From: Rugamonas apoptosis
Lineage (GTDB): Bacteria > Pseudomonadota > Gammaproteobacteria > Burkholderiales > Burkholderiaceae_D
NCBI RefSeq assembly: GCF_014042355.1
Contig: NZ_JACEZU010000005.1
Coordinates: 124,001 to 188,000, forward strand
Length of the DNA: 64,000 bases
Direction of reading: 5' to 3'
Shown here: positions 16,331 to 24,284 of the stretch, piece by piece
Numbering within the stretch: position 1 is the stretch's first letter
How the letters are laid out: every line of letters starts with the position of its first letter
Translations under genes and position numbers: made by a program
Notes under the pieces: model-generated
Database searches by the model: none
What the model saw: only the letters and a program-made list of their open reading frames with translations
Told to the model about the DNA's origin: nothing

Positions 16331-17248
16331 TTAATGGTTTGCAAGCGATTCGGTAAATGCCGATTGGGCATCCTGAATCAGGATGTCGGCAAACTTCTTC
16401 ACCAACAACGTGGGCAGTTGCGGCACCACGAGGGCGCAGGTTGATATTGCATCATCGTCTAGCAAAGGCACGTAGACGATGCCCCGGCCTCCGAGGACCG
16501 CCATCCGTTGCGGGACGATCGCAATCCCTTTGTTTGCCGCCACCAGATCCAGCATGGATGCCTTGGGCGAGACGATCTGGGCCGCGCCGGGCACAAACCC
16601 TCTCTTCAGGCACAAGTCGGTCACGACCCGTGCCAATCCACCTCGCTCCCGGTAGACCGCCGACACGAACTGCTCGTGCTCCAGGCTGGCGATGGATATG
16701 CTGTCCCGCTTCGCCAGCGGGTGCGCATTCGGCACGGCCACCCACAAACGCTCAGTCGCGAGATCGACAAAACGGACCCGCGGGTCCCGGCGCAATACCG
16801 GAAGCCGAATAACGCCAACGTCAGCGCTGCCATTGGCGACCAGGGACACCTGGAGCTCGGATGAGGCACGGTCCAGGTCGATTCGCGCCTTTGGCGAGGT
16901 GGCCATGAATCGATTGAGAACCGGCATCAGGCTCGCCGCTGGAATCGTGCTGGAGTGAAGCAGGCGCAGCACGCCAGCCTCCCCGCGCGACACTTCGAGC
17001 CCCTCCTCGGCTGCGGCGGCCAGTGTCTGCGGAATTGTCATGACCCGTTCCCGATAGACCGCCCCAGCGGGGGTTAACCGCACACCTCTTGGTTCCCGGT
17101 CGAACAGCACAAAGTCCAGCTCTTCTTCCAGTTGGGAGATTTGCCGGCTCAACGCGGACTGGGCGATGAATAGTGCGGCGGCAGCTTGCGTGTAGCTGCC
17201 AAGGTCCGCGACGGTCAGGAAGTAATGGATTTGCTTGAAATTTGGCAT
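16331..17248 (-). CDS. LysR-family transcriptional regulator
   Basis: A 305-residue LysR regulator: winged helix-turn-helix at residues 1-60 (YFLTVADLGSYTQAAAALF...SALSRQISQLE) and a periplasmic-binding-like effector domain (about 90-295). Start ATG 17246-17248 begins at the usual LysR N-terminus (MPNFKQIHYF), though the Shine-Dalgarno is weak. The longer frame to 17383 runs into the divergent promoter region. It is divergent from the O-methyltransferase (97-nt gap), the classic arrangement for a LysR regulator and its target. The effector is unknown. Confidence 0.92.
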   Translation of the reverse strand: MPNFKQIHYFLTVADLGSYTQAAAALFIAQSALSRQISQLEEELDFVLFDREPRGVRLTPAGAVYRERVMTIPQTLAAAAEEGLEVSRGEAGVLRLLHSSTIPAASLMPVLNRFMATSPKARIDLDRASSELQVSLVANGSADVGVIRLPVLRRDPRVRFVDLATERLWVAVPNAHPLAKRDSISIASLEHEQFVSAVYRERGGLARVVTDLCLKRGFVPGAAQIVSPKASMLDLVAANKGIAIVPQRMAVLGGRGIVYVPLLDDDAISTCALVVPQLPTLLVKKFADILIQDAQSAFTESLANH

Positions 17249-17344
17249 ATCAAAACGAGATGGATAACGGGGAAATTCAGCATTTGTGTTATACGCCAGG
17301 ACTCGACAAAATGAAATCCCCAAGACGATGCTGTGGAATCCGCC

Positions 17345-17947
17345 ATGACCGACATACATGTATTGCTGCGCGAACTGGAACAATTCAGCGCTTACAACGA
17401 CGCCACCGTGATGGAGCGCCCCCGCCGTATGCTGAATATCACCCGCGACACCGGCGAGTTTCTTTCGGTGCTGGTCCGTGCCACAAACGCCCGGCGCGTG
17501 CTCGAAATCGGCACGTCAAACGGTTATTCCACCTTGTGGCTCGCCCAGGCTGCCCTCGCAGTGGGAGGCCACGTCACTACCGTCGAGTTATCAGACTTCA
17601 AGCTGCAAATGGCTGCGAAGAATTTCGACCGGTCTGGGCTTTCGCACGCAATCACCCTGGCGCACAGAGAGGCTGGGGAATTTCTGCAAGCCACGCCGGA
17701 CTCAAGCTTTGACTTGGTTTTCCTGGATTCGGAACGGTCCGAATACCCCACCTGGTTGTCCGACGTGAAGCGGATTCTGCGCCCCGGTGGGTTGCTTGTG
17801 GCCGACAATGCCACATCCCATGCCGCCGAAATGGCGCCGTTCGTCGTACTGGTGTCCGCCGATGCTGATTTCAACTGCTGCACGGTGCCGGTCGGCAACG
17901 GAGAGTTTCTGGCAACCTTAAGGACGGGTAGTCTCTTGTCATGCTAG
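17345..17947 (+). CDS. SAM-dependent O-methyltransferase
   Basis: A 200-residue class I methyltransferase of the catechol/caffeoyl-CoA O-methyltransferase (methyltransferase 3/24) type. The SAM-binding motif is VLEIGTSNGYSTLWLA (52-66). Also visible are TVELSDFKL, the metal/SAM acidic stretch DLVFLDSERSEY and GGLLVADNATSH. An in-frame GTG at 17333 is possible, but ATG 17345 gives a standard length. Neither start has a strong ribosome-binding site. Divergent from and probably regulated by the adjacent LysR protein. The acceptor substrate is not predictable. Confidence 0.88.
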   Translation: MTDIHVLLRELEQFSAYNDATVMERPRRMLNITRDTGEFLSVLVRATNARRVLEIGTSNGYSTLWLAQAALAVGGHVTTVELSDFKLQMAAKNFDRSGLSHAITLAHREAGEFLQATPDSSFDLVFLDSERSEYPTWLSDVKRILRPGGLLVADNATSHAAEMAPFVVLVSADADFNCCTVPVGNGEFLATLRTGSLLSC

Positions 17948-18200
17948 TGTTGTCCGGGCTTATTCGAGAAGAACACCTGCCCCCTCATGAACGTCGCAGT
18001 GTTCCAGATCGAATTGGACTGGGTCGGCGTGTCGGCTGGGTCAGGTGCGAGGTCAGGCTGGGTAACGAGTCAGCATTTTTGGACGCAATCTTGGCACATT
18101 GCTCGACCTGACGCAATGACCCAACACCTGGAAGATTGGCTAGAATTTTGCTCAGTCTGCTTCCGCCCCGTTGCGGACATTGACGCGATCAGCGAAAAAG
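17948..18200. other. intergenic stretch, nothing recognised
   Basis: About 250 bp between the methyltransferase and the interrupted gene. An open frame from 17987 has no Shine-Dalgarno and no recognisable motif. I see no gene, terminator or repeat here. Confidence 0.5.
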
Positions 18201-18412
18201 CTAGTCAGCCCAACCGTAATTCCAGCTCACTTCAGCCAACTTATTGTCTTCAAAGTTAAAGAATACGTCGCTGATGGCTTCACCACCGATCTGGTACAAA
18301 GAGTCCTAGAACTAATGGCGGTGGGTGGGCCCAGGATTTTTCGAACTTGCTCATTGGATTGACCAAGTTTCAAACCCCTTGGAAGCATAAACTTGGTGGA
18401 TGTGGTTGATAG
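18201..18412 (-). pseudogene. 3' part of a secreted-protein gene split by the IS66 element
   Basis: C-terminal half of the gene whose 5' half lies at 23440-23804. Removing the element and one copy of the 8-bp duplication joins the reading frames exactly: ...NLLTLST continues as TSTKFMLPRGLKLGQSNEQ and VRKILGPPTAISS. The GQSNEQVRKILGPPT stretch is like the repeat of SmpA/OmlA-type or BLIP-like small lipoproteins. A further one-base deletion near 18305 shifts the frame; the original continuation DSLYQIGGEAISDVFF...SWNYGWAD and its stop are still readable to 18201. The gene is therefore doubly inactivated. Function is unknown. Confidence 0.8.
18405..18412. repeat. 8-bp target site duplication, left copy
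   Basis: GTTGATAG immediately outside the left terminal inverted repeat. The same eight bases flank the right end at 23440-23447. Eight-base duplications are the IS66-family standard. Confidence 0.92.
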
Positions 18413-18443
18413 GTAAGCGTCTTTCCAGCGCCGTCTGGACTGC
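18413..18443 (+). repeat. IS66 left terminal inverted repeat
   Basis: Begins GTAAGCGTC and shares AGCGCCGTCT with the right end after a 5-base mismatch block. Confidence 0.88.
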
Positions 18444-18503
18444 GTGACCAGCGTCATCCATGATCAAATTTTGGCACAGCATTGGTGCCCACAATTTTCG
18501 AAT

Positions 18504-18890
18504 ATGGACACAAATTTTCAACCGGTCATTTCCACGAATGAACGTGGCCACTATCGCCAGCATTCGTTGGAGTTCAAGCGCGCCCTGGTGGCGTTGTCTC
18601 TGGAGCCTGGCGCCTCGGTCGCGCGCATAGCGCGTGAGCACGGCGTCAATGCCAACCAGGTCTTCAGCTGGCGCCGGCTGTATCGACAAGGACGCCTTGG
18701 CGTACCTGCACTGATGCGAGACGATGGCCTGTTGCCGGTGATGCTGGCGCCAACTGCGCCTGCACCGAGTAATTCCAACTCCGATGCCGGCGGCATTATC
18801 GTGCTTGAGTTGGGCGAGGTTCGCGTTCGGATCGACGGGCAGCCCAATGTGGCCATATTGGCGCAGGTGTTGGACCGGGTGCTGCGATGA
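18504..18890 (+). CDS. tnpA: IS66-family accessory protein TnpA
   Basis: A 128-residue helix-turn-helix protein of the IS66 OrfA/TnpA (transposase_8) type: RQHSLEFKRALVALSLEPG...VARIAREHGVNANQVFSWRRLY (about residues 13-55), then a variable C-terminal part ending ILAQVLDRVLR. Start ATG 18504 lies 60 nt inside the left inverted repeat. Its stop overlaps tnpB by four bases (ATGA), as usual for IS66. It is the only full copy of tnpA; the second copy in the element keeps only the last 23 codons. Confidence 0.92.
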   Translation: MDTNFQPVISTNERGHYRQHSLEFKRALVALSLEPGASVARIAREHGVNANQVFSWRRLYRQGRLGVPALMRDDGLLPVMLAPTAPAPSNSNSDAGGIIVLELGEVRVRIDGQPNVAILAQVLDRVLR

Positions 18891-19248
18891 TCGGCCTGCC
18901 CACCGGTACCCGTGTCTGGCTCGCCGCTGGCATTACCGACATGCGCTCCGGCTTCAATGGCCTGGCTGTAAAAGTGCAGACGGCGTTGGAGGAAGATCCG
19001 TTCAGCGGCCACGTGTTTGTGTTCCGAGGGCGACGCGGCGACCTCATCAAGTTACTGTGGTGGACCGGCGATGGCCTGTGTCTGTTGGCCAAGCGGCTTG
19101 AGCGCGGGCGCTTCATCTGGCCGCAAGCGACCAACGGCTCGGTGGCGCTGACGCAGGCGCAGCTGTCAATGCTGCTCGAAGGCATAGACTGGCGACGGCC
19201 AGAACGCACCTGGAAGCCGACGTCGGCCTTGTAAACGTTACAAGGCTC
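18818..19248 (+). repeat. 431-bp direct repeat, copy 1 (tnpA end + tnpB)
   Basis: Nearly identical to 21349-21779 at a constant offset of 2,531 bp, with only a few base differences. Homology starts at GGTTCGC inside tnpA and stops after CAAGGCTC beyond tnpB. The two copies frame the passenger genes. Confidence 0.9.
18887..19234 (+). CDS. tnpB: IS66-family accessory protein TnpB (copy 1)
   Basis: The 115-residue IS66 Orf2 protein (MIGLPTGTRVWLAAGITDMR...WWTGDGLCLLAKRLERGRF), complete and identical in translation to the second copy at 21418-21765. It is translationally coupled to tnpA. In a normal element tnpC would follow directly; here the homology ends 14 bases after the stop and passenger DNA begins. 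Confidence 0.92.
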   Translation: MIGLPTGTRVWLAAGITDMRSGFNGLAVKVQTALEEDPFSGHVFVFRGRRGDLIKLLWWTGDGLCLLAKRLERGRFIWPQATNGSVALTQAQLSMLLEGIDWRRPERTWKPTSAL

Positions 19249-19468
19249 CTTGTGATTACCCACTATTTTCACATTCCAGGCAATATCCGATTTGGATGTC
19301 GACACGCCGTCGCATGCCGCGCCAGATGACCTTGTTGCCGGGCGGAGGATCGCTGGCACGTGCGAGATAGCCGCCCAGTTCAAGGCGCTCGACGAAGTGA
19401 GCCTGCCGGTCCAAGGTCGCTTGCCCGAAGCCGGAACCGAGTGCCCTACCGACTTGTCTAAATCAGGC

Positions 19469-19525
19469 GTGAAGGGAGACGTCAACACAGCATTGCCTGT
19501 AGCAATTGTCGGGTGCTCCCTTCAC
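19469..19525 (+). promoter_or_regulatory. inverted repeat just upstream of the passenger secreted-protein gene
   Basis: GTGAAGGGAG (19469-19478) and its exact reverse complement CTCCCTTCAC (19516-19525) are separated by 37 nt and end 12 nt before the AAGGAG ribosome-binding site. This could be an operator or a 5' leader stem. The rest of 19249-19548 holds no gene that I recognise. Confidence 0.45.
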
Positions 19526-19548
19526 TTTCTCAATGAAAGGAGTTTGCC

Positions 19549-19995
19549 ATGAAGTCAGTCATGCATCGCGCCGCCATCGCAGGCGCGCTCGGCTTGGCCG
19601 CGGCCGGCAGCGTCTCCGCCAGCGTGAGCTTGCCGCCGGTTCAAAACACGGGTCAGGTCGCCTACCTGAGCGGGGGCATAGGCCAGGACGAGGCTGCGGC
19701 GCTACAGGCCGAAAGCCGGCGCTGGCCGTTGACGCTCGAGTTTGCAGTTGCGAACAAACACCGTTCGGAATTTGCCGCCGATGTCGCTGTTAGCGTACGC
19801 GACGCCAAAGGGCGTGAAGTGCTCAACACGACCTCCGACGGTCCCTTCCTGCTGGCCAAGCTGAAGCCAGGCAGCTACACGGTCGAGGCCAGCCTGGCCG
19901 GCAAGACTATGCAAAGGCGTATCGTCGTCAGTGCACAACACCCGAACCGGGTATTGCTGCTGTGGCCGTCGACCGTCGATCGAGGCATTTCGTGA
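19549..19995 (+). CDS. secreted protein with carboxypeptidase-regulatory-like domain
   Basis: A 148-residue exported protein: signal peptide MKSVMHRAAIAGALGLAAAG with cleavage near VSA-SV (residues 22-24), then a beta-rich domain. The segment VAVSVRDAKGREVLNTTSDGPFLLAKLKPGSYTVEASL (written here only as its landmarks: RDAKG, DGPFLL, KPGSYTV) matches the carboxypeptidase-regulatory-like/transthyretin fold. RBS AAGGAG is well placed. It is a passenger gene inside the IS66 element, convergent with YfdX. No catalytic motif is present; a periplasmic stress-linked partner of YfdX is only inferred from position. Confidence 0.75.
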   Translation: MKSVMHRAAIAGALGLAAAGSVSASVSLPPVQNTGQVAYLSGGIGQDEAAALQAESRRWPLTLEFAVANKHRSEFAADVAVSVRDAKGREVLNTTSDGPFLLAKLKPGSYTVEASLAGKTMQRRIVVSAQHPNRVLLLWPSTVDRGIS

Positions 19996-20089
19996 TGGTC
20001 CCACTTTCCATCGACGCTTAAGGTTGTGTAGCGATAGCGAACGGAAGGATGAAGTAGATCTGGCTGTAGGGGCACATGCAGGCAACTTC

Positions 20090-20232
20090 GTTCCCTGCGC
20101 AGTTCGGCCAAGCGGTCGATCAGCGGACGCAAGCCGCGCCGATGCACCCGATCCACTAGGATAGCGTGAAGCGCGCCAACGACAAGCCTTGGCGCGCCGC
20201 GATCTGCTCGATCCGATACAGCGGCAAAATCG
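20090..20232 (-). pseudogene. decayed fragment of a different IS66 tnpC transposase
   Basis: Minus-strand translation gives LPLYRIEQIAARQGLSLAR, a close match to the conserved core of IS66 TnpC. It continues through an in-frame stop and a frameshift to WIGCIG and LIDRLAELRRERSCLH. It is diverged from the intact tnpC of this element, so it comes from another IS66 relative. It abuts the YfdX stop codon and shows the passenger was itself built from older IS66 debris. Confidence 0.7.
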
Positions 20233-21147
20233 TCACCTGCCAGTCCATTGAGCGAGCTGTCGTTTGATCTTGTCGACCCAGCCAAGCCTGGATTTGCCCC
20301 CCGCCGATCTCTTCTCGATCTCGTCAATCTGTTGATGCATCGGTTTGTAATCCTGCTTTGAACCATAGCCGAGCGTCTCCCCCATGCGTATCTGCTCGCG
20401 GGCCCCTTGGATGCTCTGTGCAAGTTTATCGTCCTCTTCCTTGGTGCGCCCTTTTTTGTCGGCGAGTGCCTGGGCTGCCTTGATCTGCTCCTCCGCGCGG
20501 AGTTTGGGAAGCGGTACCACTTCGGTCGTAATGACTAAAGTGTTGAGCATGGTTTGCAGTGCCGCTTTCGCCTCGTCGACTTTCCCCGCATCAATCAACG
20601 GCGTAATGCTCTTGATTGCGGCAGGATAGGTCGCGAGCGGAATGTTCAGCGTCCGATATTCAATTTCGCTACCGAGGCCCTCGATCAATTGGCGCGCCTT
20701 TTGAATTTCACCGTCGGCGAGCAAATCGCGTGCTTCGTTCACGGCGGCCTTTACCGTGTCAATCTTGGCAAACAAATCATGGGTGATCACATCTGTGCGC
20801 ACGGGCGCCAGGGCGAGCTTCGGATTTCTTGCCAAGATCAACTCTAGCTTACCGGTCGCAACCGCGAGCGCATCGAGCGCTTCGCTGTTTTTCTTTTCAT
20901 TCAATGCCCTCAAGGCCCGCTCCGTTTCCGCCACAGCCGATTGAGCCTCGGCGATCAGTTGTCCCTGTTTCTCCAACGACATTTCGGCTGTACGTTTGTC
21001 GATTTCCGGTTGGACTGACCGGTTCGCTTGACCTTGCGGCTCAGCCCTTGGTTGCACTGAGCCAATCGCGCCACCGGAAGGTGAAAGCATGAGCCCGATC
21101 GAAAACAAAACAGCACACGAAATATTGCGGTTTAATGATTGTTGCAT
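20233..21147 (-). CDS. yfdX: YfdX family protein
   Basis: A 304-residue exported helical protein of the YfdX family. A signal-like hydrophobic segment (about 10-28) is followed by a charged linker and the YfdX domain (SLEKQGQLIAEAQSAVAETERAL..., LNIPLATYPAAIKSITPLIDAG). Start ATG 21145-21147 has GGAGG four bases upstream; the longer frame to 21264 is not supported. YfdX proteins are linked to acid and heat tolerance and occur in the transmissible locus of stress tolerance of Gammaproteobacteria. Here it is a passenger gene inside an IS66 element, which points to horizontal acquisition. Confidence 0.88.
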   Translation of the reverse strand: MQQSLNRNISCAVLFSIGLMLSPSGGAIGSVQPRAEPQGQANRSVQPEIDKRTAEMSLEKQGQLIAEAQSAVAETERALRALNEKKNSEALDALAVATGKLELILARNPKLALAPVRTDVITHDLFAKIDTVKAAVNEARDLLADGEIQKARQLIEGLGSEIEYRTLNIPLATYPAAIKSITPLIDAGKVDEAKAALQTMLNTLVITTEVVPLPKLRAEEQIKAAQALADKKGRTKEEDDKLAQSIQGAREQIRMGETLGYGSKQDYKPMHQQIDEIEKRSAGGKSRLGWVDKIKRQLAQWTGR

Positions 21148-21348
21148 AGTGCCTCCATTTGCTTGGTTTTCCCTGCCGCATTCCGTACACAACGCCGCGC
21201 CTTCCATTGATGGCTTGTCAGCATGCGCCAGTGCAGCCAACACGGTAAGACAGCGGTTCTGCATTACCGTTCCGCGTTCTTGCCTACATGACCATCTTTA
21301 CGAACGGCGCGCCGAGCTCCGAACCAAGGTGCGGCAGTTCTTAGCAAC

Positions 21349-21421
21349 GGTTCGCATTCGGATCGACGGGCAGCCCAATGCGGCCATATTGGCGCAGGTG
21401 TTGGACCGGGTGCTGCGATGA
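21349..21421 (+). pseudogene. truncated 3' end of tnpA (second copy)
   Basis: Only the last 23 codons of tnpA (ending ILAQVLDRVLR) remain, fused upstream to passenger DNA at GGTTCGC. It matches 18818-18890 almost exactly. Confidence 0.88.
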
Positions 21422-21765
21422 TCGGCCTGCCCACCGGTACCCGTGTCTGGCTCGCCGCTGGCATCACCGACATGCGCTCCGGCTTCAATGGCCTGGCTGT
21501 AAAAGTGCAGACGGCGTTGGAGGAAGATCCGTTCAGCGGCCACGTGTTTGTGTTCCGAGGGCGACGCGGCGACCTCATCAAGTTACTGTGGTGGACCGGC
21601 GATGGCCTGTGTCTGTTGGCCAAGCGGCTTGAGCGCGGGCGCTTCATCTGGCCGCAAGCGACCAACGGCTCGGTGGCGCTGACGCAGGCGCAGCTGTCAA
21701 TGCTGCTCGAAGGCATAGACTGGCGACGGCCAGAACGCACCTGGAAGCCGACGTCGGCCTTGTAA
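21418..21765 (+). CDS. tnpB: IS66-family accessory protein TnpB (copy 2)
   Basis: Intact 115-residue IS66 Orf2 protein with the same translation as copy 1. It sits in its normal place 29 nt before tnpC. Its usual ATGA coupling is to a tnpA that is truncated here, so its translation may depend on read-through from upstream. Confidence 0.92.
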   Translation: MIGLPTGTRVWLAAGITDMRSGFNGLAVKVQTALEEDPFSGHVFVFRGRRGDLIKLLWWTGDGLCLLAKRLERGRFIWPQATNGSVALTQAQLSMLLEGIDWRRPERTWKPTSAL

Positions 21766-21794
21766 ACGTCACAAGGCTCGCGTAAACTTGACGC

Positions 21795-23357
21795 ATGCTC
21801 AGCCCAGCCGACCTGCCCAACGATATCGACGCCTTGAAGGCATTGCTGTTAGCCAGCGAGCGCCGGCTGCAAGAGCGTGACGAGCAATTGGCCGGCATGG
21901 CCGAACAACTGAACACGCGCGCCGTCGAGATCGAGCACCTCAAGCTGCAGATCGCCAAATTGCGGCGCATGCAGTTCGGCCGCAAGTCGGAAAAGCTGGA
22001 CCATCAAATCGAGCAGCTCGAGCTGCAACTGGAAGACCTGCAGGCCGACGAGGCCGAGGCGGCGCGCGAGATGCCGGCCGCTGACCAGGCGCCACGTAAG
22101 AAATCGGTGCGCAGGCCATTGCCCGAGCATCTGCCGCGTGACGAGAAGGTGTATGCGCCGAACGCCGATACTTGTCCGGCCTGTGGTGGCGGCCTGCGGC
22201 CGCTGGGCGAGGACGTGGCGGAGCAACTGGAGTTCGTGCCGGCCAGCTTCCGCGTGATCCGCCATGTCCGCCCCAAGCTGGCGTGCTCTTGCTGCGACGC
22301 CATCGTCCAGGCGCCGGCGCCGAGTCGGCCAATCGAGCGCGGTATCGCCGGCCCCGGTCTGCTGGCGCACATTCTGGTGGCGAAGTTCGCCGATCATCTG
22401 CCGCTGTACCGCCAGTCCGTCATCTACGCCCGCGAAGGTGTCGACCTCGATCGCGCGCTGCTGGCGAGCTGGGTCGGCGCGGCCAGCGCGTTGTTACGGC
22501 CGCTGGTCGATGCCATCCAACGCCATGCGCTGGCGGCGTCGAAGCTGCATGCCGACGACACCCCGATTCCGGTGCTGGCGCCCGGCAACGGCAAAACTAA
22601 GACGGCGCGTTTATGGACCTACGTGCGCAATGACCGGCCAGCTGGCGACACCACGCCGCCAGCCGTCTGGTTTGCCTACACACCGGACCGCAAGGGTATC
22701 CATCCGCAAACGCACCTGGCCAAGTTCGCGGGCGTGCTGCAAGCCGATGCCTACGCCGGCTTCAACGCCTTGTTCGAAGACGGCACGATCCGCGAAGCGG
22801 CCTGCTGGGCACACGCGCGACGCAAATTCCACGACCTGCACGCGGCGCGACCAACCCCGCTGACCACCGAGGCGCTGCGCCGCATCGCCGAACTTTATGT
22901 GATTGAGGCCGAGATCCGGGGCAAACCTCCCTACGAACGAAGAGAAGTTCGACGAGCCCGCTCGCGCCCGCTGCTCGATGACCTGGAGCGTTGGTTGCGT
23001 AGCGCGCTCGATACGTTGTCCCGCAAGTCCGACACGGCGGCGGCGATCCTGTACGCGCTCAAACTCTGGCCGGCACTGCTGCGCTACTGCGACGACGGCG
23101 CCATCGAGATCGATAACTCGGCTGCCGAGCGCGCCTTGCGTGGTGTCGCCATCGGCCGCCGCAACTACCTCTTCGCCGGCGCCGACAGTGGTGGCGAACG
23201 CGCCGCCGCGATCTATTCGTTGATCGGCACGGCCAAGCTGAACGGTGTCGACCCCGAAGCCTGGTTGCGGCACGTGCTGACGCATATCGCCGATCATCCC
23301 GTGAACCGGGTTGATGATTTCTTGCCTTGGAACTGCAACCTGCCAGCAGCCCTTTGA
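21795..23357 (+). CDS. tnpC: IS66-family transposase TnpC
   Basis: Full-length 520-residue transposase. Visible are an N-terminal leucine-zipper-like coil (about 8-45), a zinc-binding CPACGG...CSCC region (near 125-165), and the DDE catalytic set in [20 protein letters not shown] and [11 protein letters not shown]. The C-terminal IS66 motif ([28 protein letters not shown]) is present. No frameshift or internal stop. It ends 50 nt before the right inverted repeat. Confidence 0.95.
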   Translation: MLSPADLPNDIDALKALLLASERRLQERDEQLAGMAEQLNTRAVEIEHLKLQIAKLRRMQFGRKSEKLDHQIEQLELQLEDLQADEAEAAREMPAADQAPRKKSVRRPLPEHLPRDEKVYAPNADTCPACGGGLRPLGEDVAEQLEFVPASFRVIRHVRPKLACSCCDAIVQAPAPSRPIERGIAGPGLLAHILVAKFADHLPLYRQSVIYAREGVDLDRALLASWVGAASALLRPLVDAIQRHALAASKLHADDTPIPVLAPGNGKTKTARLWTYVRNDRPAGDTTPPAVWFAYTPDRKGIHPQTHLAKFAGVLQADAYAGFNALFEDGTIREAACWAHARRKFHDLHAARPTPLTTEALRRIAELYVIEAEIRGKPPYERREVRRARSRPLLDDLERWLRSALDTLSRKSDTAAAILYALKLWPALLRYCDDGAIEIDNSAAERALRGVAIGRRNYLFAGADSGGERAAAIYSLIGTAKLNGVDPEAWLRHVLTHIADHPVNRVDDFLPWNCNLPAAL

Positions 23358-23408
23358 GATGACGCCGCTTCCCAGCGGGGTGATGCCATCATCGATTAAT
23401 TTTCTACA

Positions 23409-23439
23409 GCACTCAAGACGGCGCTCAGCGGACGCTTAC
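23409..23439 (-). repeat. IS66 right terminal inverted repeat
   Basis: Reads GTAAGCGTC inward on the minus strand and pairs with the left end (24/31). The 8-bp duplication GTTGATAG follows at 23440-23447. Confidence 0.88.
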
Positions 23440-23804
23440 GTTGATAGCGTGAGCAGGTTTCTATCTCCGTTTGGTTCGAGAATGAAGTTGGCCTGAAACG
23501 TATCAAAGGTAGCGTCGTGAAATTCGGCGTCTGGGCCATCCTCATACATTCTACCAACCGATATCTGGTCCCTTAGCGGCTTTACTTTCTTGAACTTGGC
23601 AAAGTACTTGTCAGAATACTCGAAGAGCTTTATTGCAGTTAATCTGGACTTGGCATCATGGCAAATTGCCGTCACCATCAATGGGTCTTCATCGGCCTGC
23701 ACCACGCTGATTGGGGCGGCCAATAGCAACAGCGTTGCAACTATCAGGAGAAAATGGACTCGAACCTTTGACATTAATATATTGAAGCTTGGAATTTTTG
23801 GCAT
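23440..23804 (-). pseudogene. 5' part of the secreted-protein gene split by IS66
   Basis: N-terminal ~120 residues of the interrupted gene: a signal peptide (MSKVRVHFLLIVATLLLLAA, ATG 23772-23774, or the longer start at 23804) followed by DEDPLMVTAICHDAKSRL and a charged region. The open frame runs into the IS end and stops within it. Its continuation is at 18201-18412, and the join across the 8-bp duplication keeps the frame. The whole protein would be about 190 residues, exported, of unknown function. Base composition is more AT-rich than the window average, as for the genes that follow. Confidence 0.82.
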
Positions 23805-23863
23805 CTGGACTCAAGTCTTTGTCTTTTTACTATACGCAACAGTCAGGTATTGGCCGGTAGCCG

Positions 23864-24157
23864 CTAGCGTAACAGCCCAATCGAACCAAGTGCGAAAATA
23901 AAAATTAATATAATGAGGAAAAAAACCAAAGCGACATGCGACAGTAAATAATTAATTGGATTCTTATTCCTGTAAACGATTCCGCCACGTGTTGAAACAT
24001 TGTCTTGGGTGCGATACGAATCCACTACTACCAACAAGCCTGCGACTGAGCCGAACAGTCCAGAAAAATATGCAAACTGGTACTCGCTGGTCGGCCATAC
24101 GACGAGAGGAACGAGAAGGAGAAGCGCGACCAGAATCAATATTCTAATGAGTTTCAT
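23864..24157 (-). CDS. small membrane protein, unknown
   Basis: A 97-residue protein with three predicted membrane segments: 3-22 (LIRILILVALLLLVPLVV), about 28-46 and 70-93 (LSHVALVFFLIILIFIFALG). A polar loop with SYRTQDNVSTRGG lies between. The start at 24155-24157 lies 20 nt from a 69-bp repeat that also precedes two other orphan genes, so it is probably transcribed from that repeat. I do not recognise the family. The region is AT-rich, suggesting acquisition by transfer. Confidence 0.6.
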   Translation of the reverse strand: MKLIRILILVALLLLVPLVVWPTSEYQFAYFSGLFGSVAGLLVVVDSYRTQDNVSTRGGIVYRNKNPINYLLSHVALVFFLIILIFIFALGSIGLLR

Positions 24158-24176
24158 TATGCTCGAAAGTCCACAA

Positions 24177-24245
24177 TTGGCCGAACTCGGCCGATGGCCC
24201 TCAGGATAGCAGCTTGCTCAGATGAAAAATACACGTATTGTTACG
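24177..24245 (-). repeat. 69-bp promoter-like repeat, copy 1
   Basis: About 74% identical to copy 2 (51 of 69 positions). On the minus strand it carries an extended -10-like TGCTATCCT and then a hairpin GGCCG-AGTT-CGGCC just before the small membrane gene. Confidence 0.65.
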
Positions 24246-24284
24246 CCAGGCAGGCGAAGCCCCGAAGGGGGCCTTGGGACCGCG

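Larger units (their letters stand above)
21349..21779 (+). repeat. 431-bp direct repeat, copy 2
   Basis: Second copy of the 18818-19248 segment. Homology ends at 21779, after which the normal IS66 spacer leads into tnpC. Confidence 0.9.
18413..23439 (+). mobile_element. IS66-family element, 5,027 bp, with 2.1-kb passenger segment
   Basis: Bounded by imperfect 31-bp terminal inverted repeats beginning GTAAGCGTC (24 of 31 matching) and by the 8-bp duplication GTTGATAG. Contents in order: tnpA, tnpB, a passenger with a secreted protein, a decayed tnpC fragment and YfdX, then a truncated tnpA end, a second tnpB and full tnpC. A normal IS66 element is about 2.5 kb with one tnpA-tnpB-tnpC set; here a 431-bp tnpA/tnpB segment is duplicated on both sides of the passenger. 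All three transposition proteins are intact, so the element could still be active. Confidence 0.92.

Noticed and set aside
17987..18259. 90-codon open frame after the methyltransferase
   Set aside because: No ribosome-binding site, no recognisable domain, and it overlaps the pseudogene remnant.
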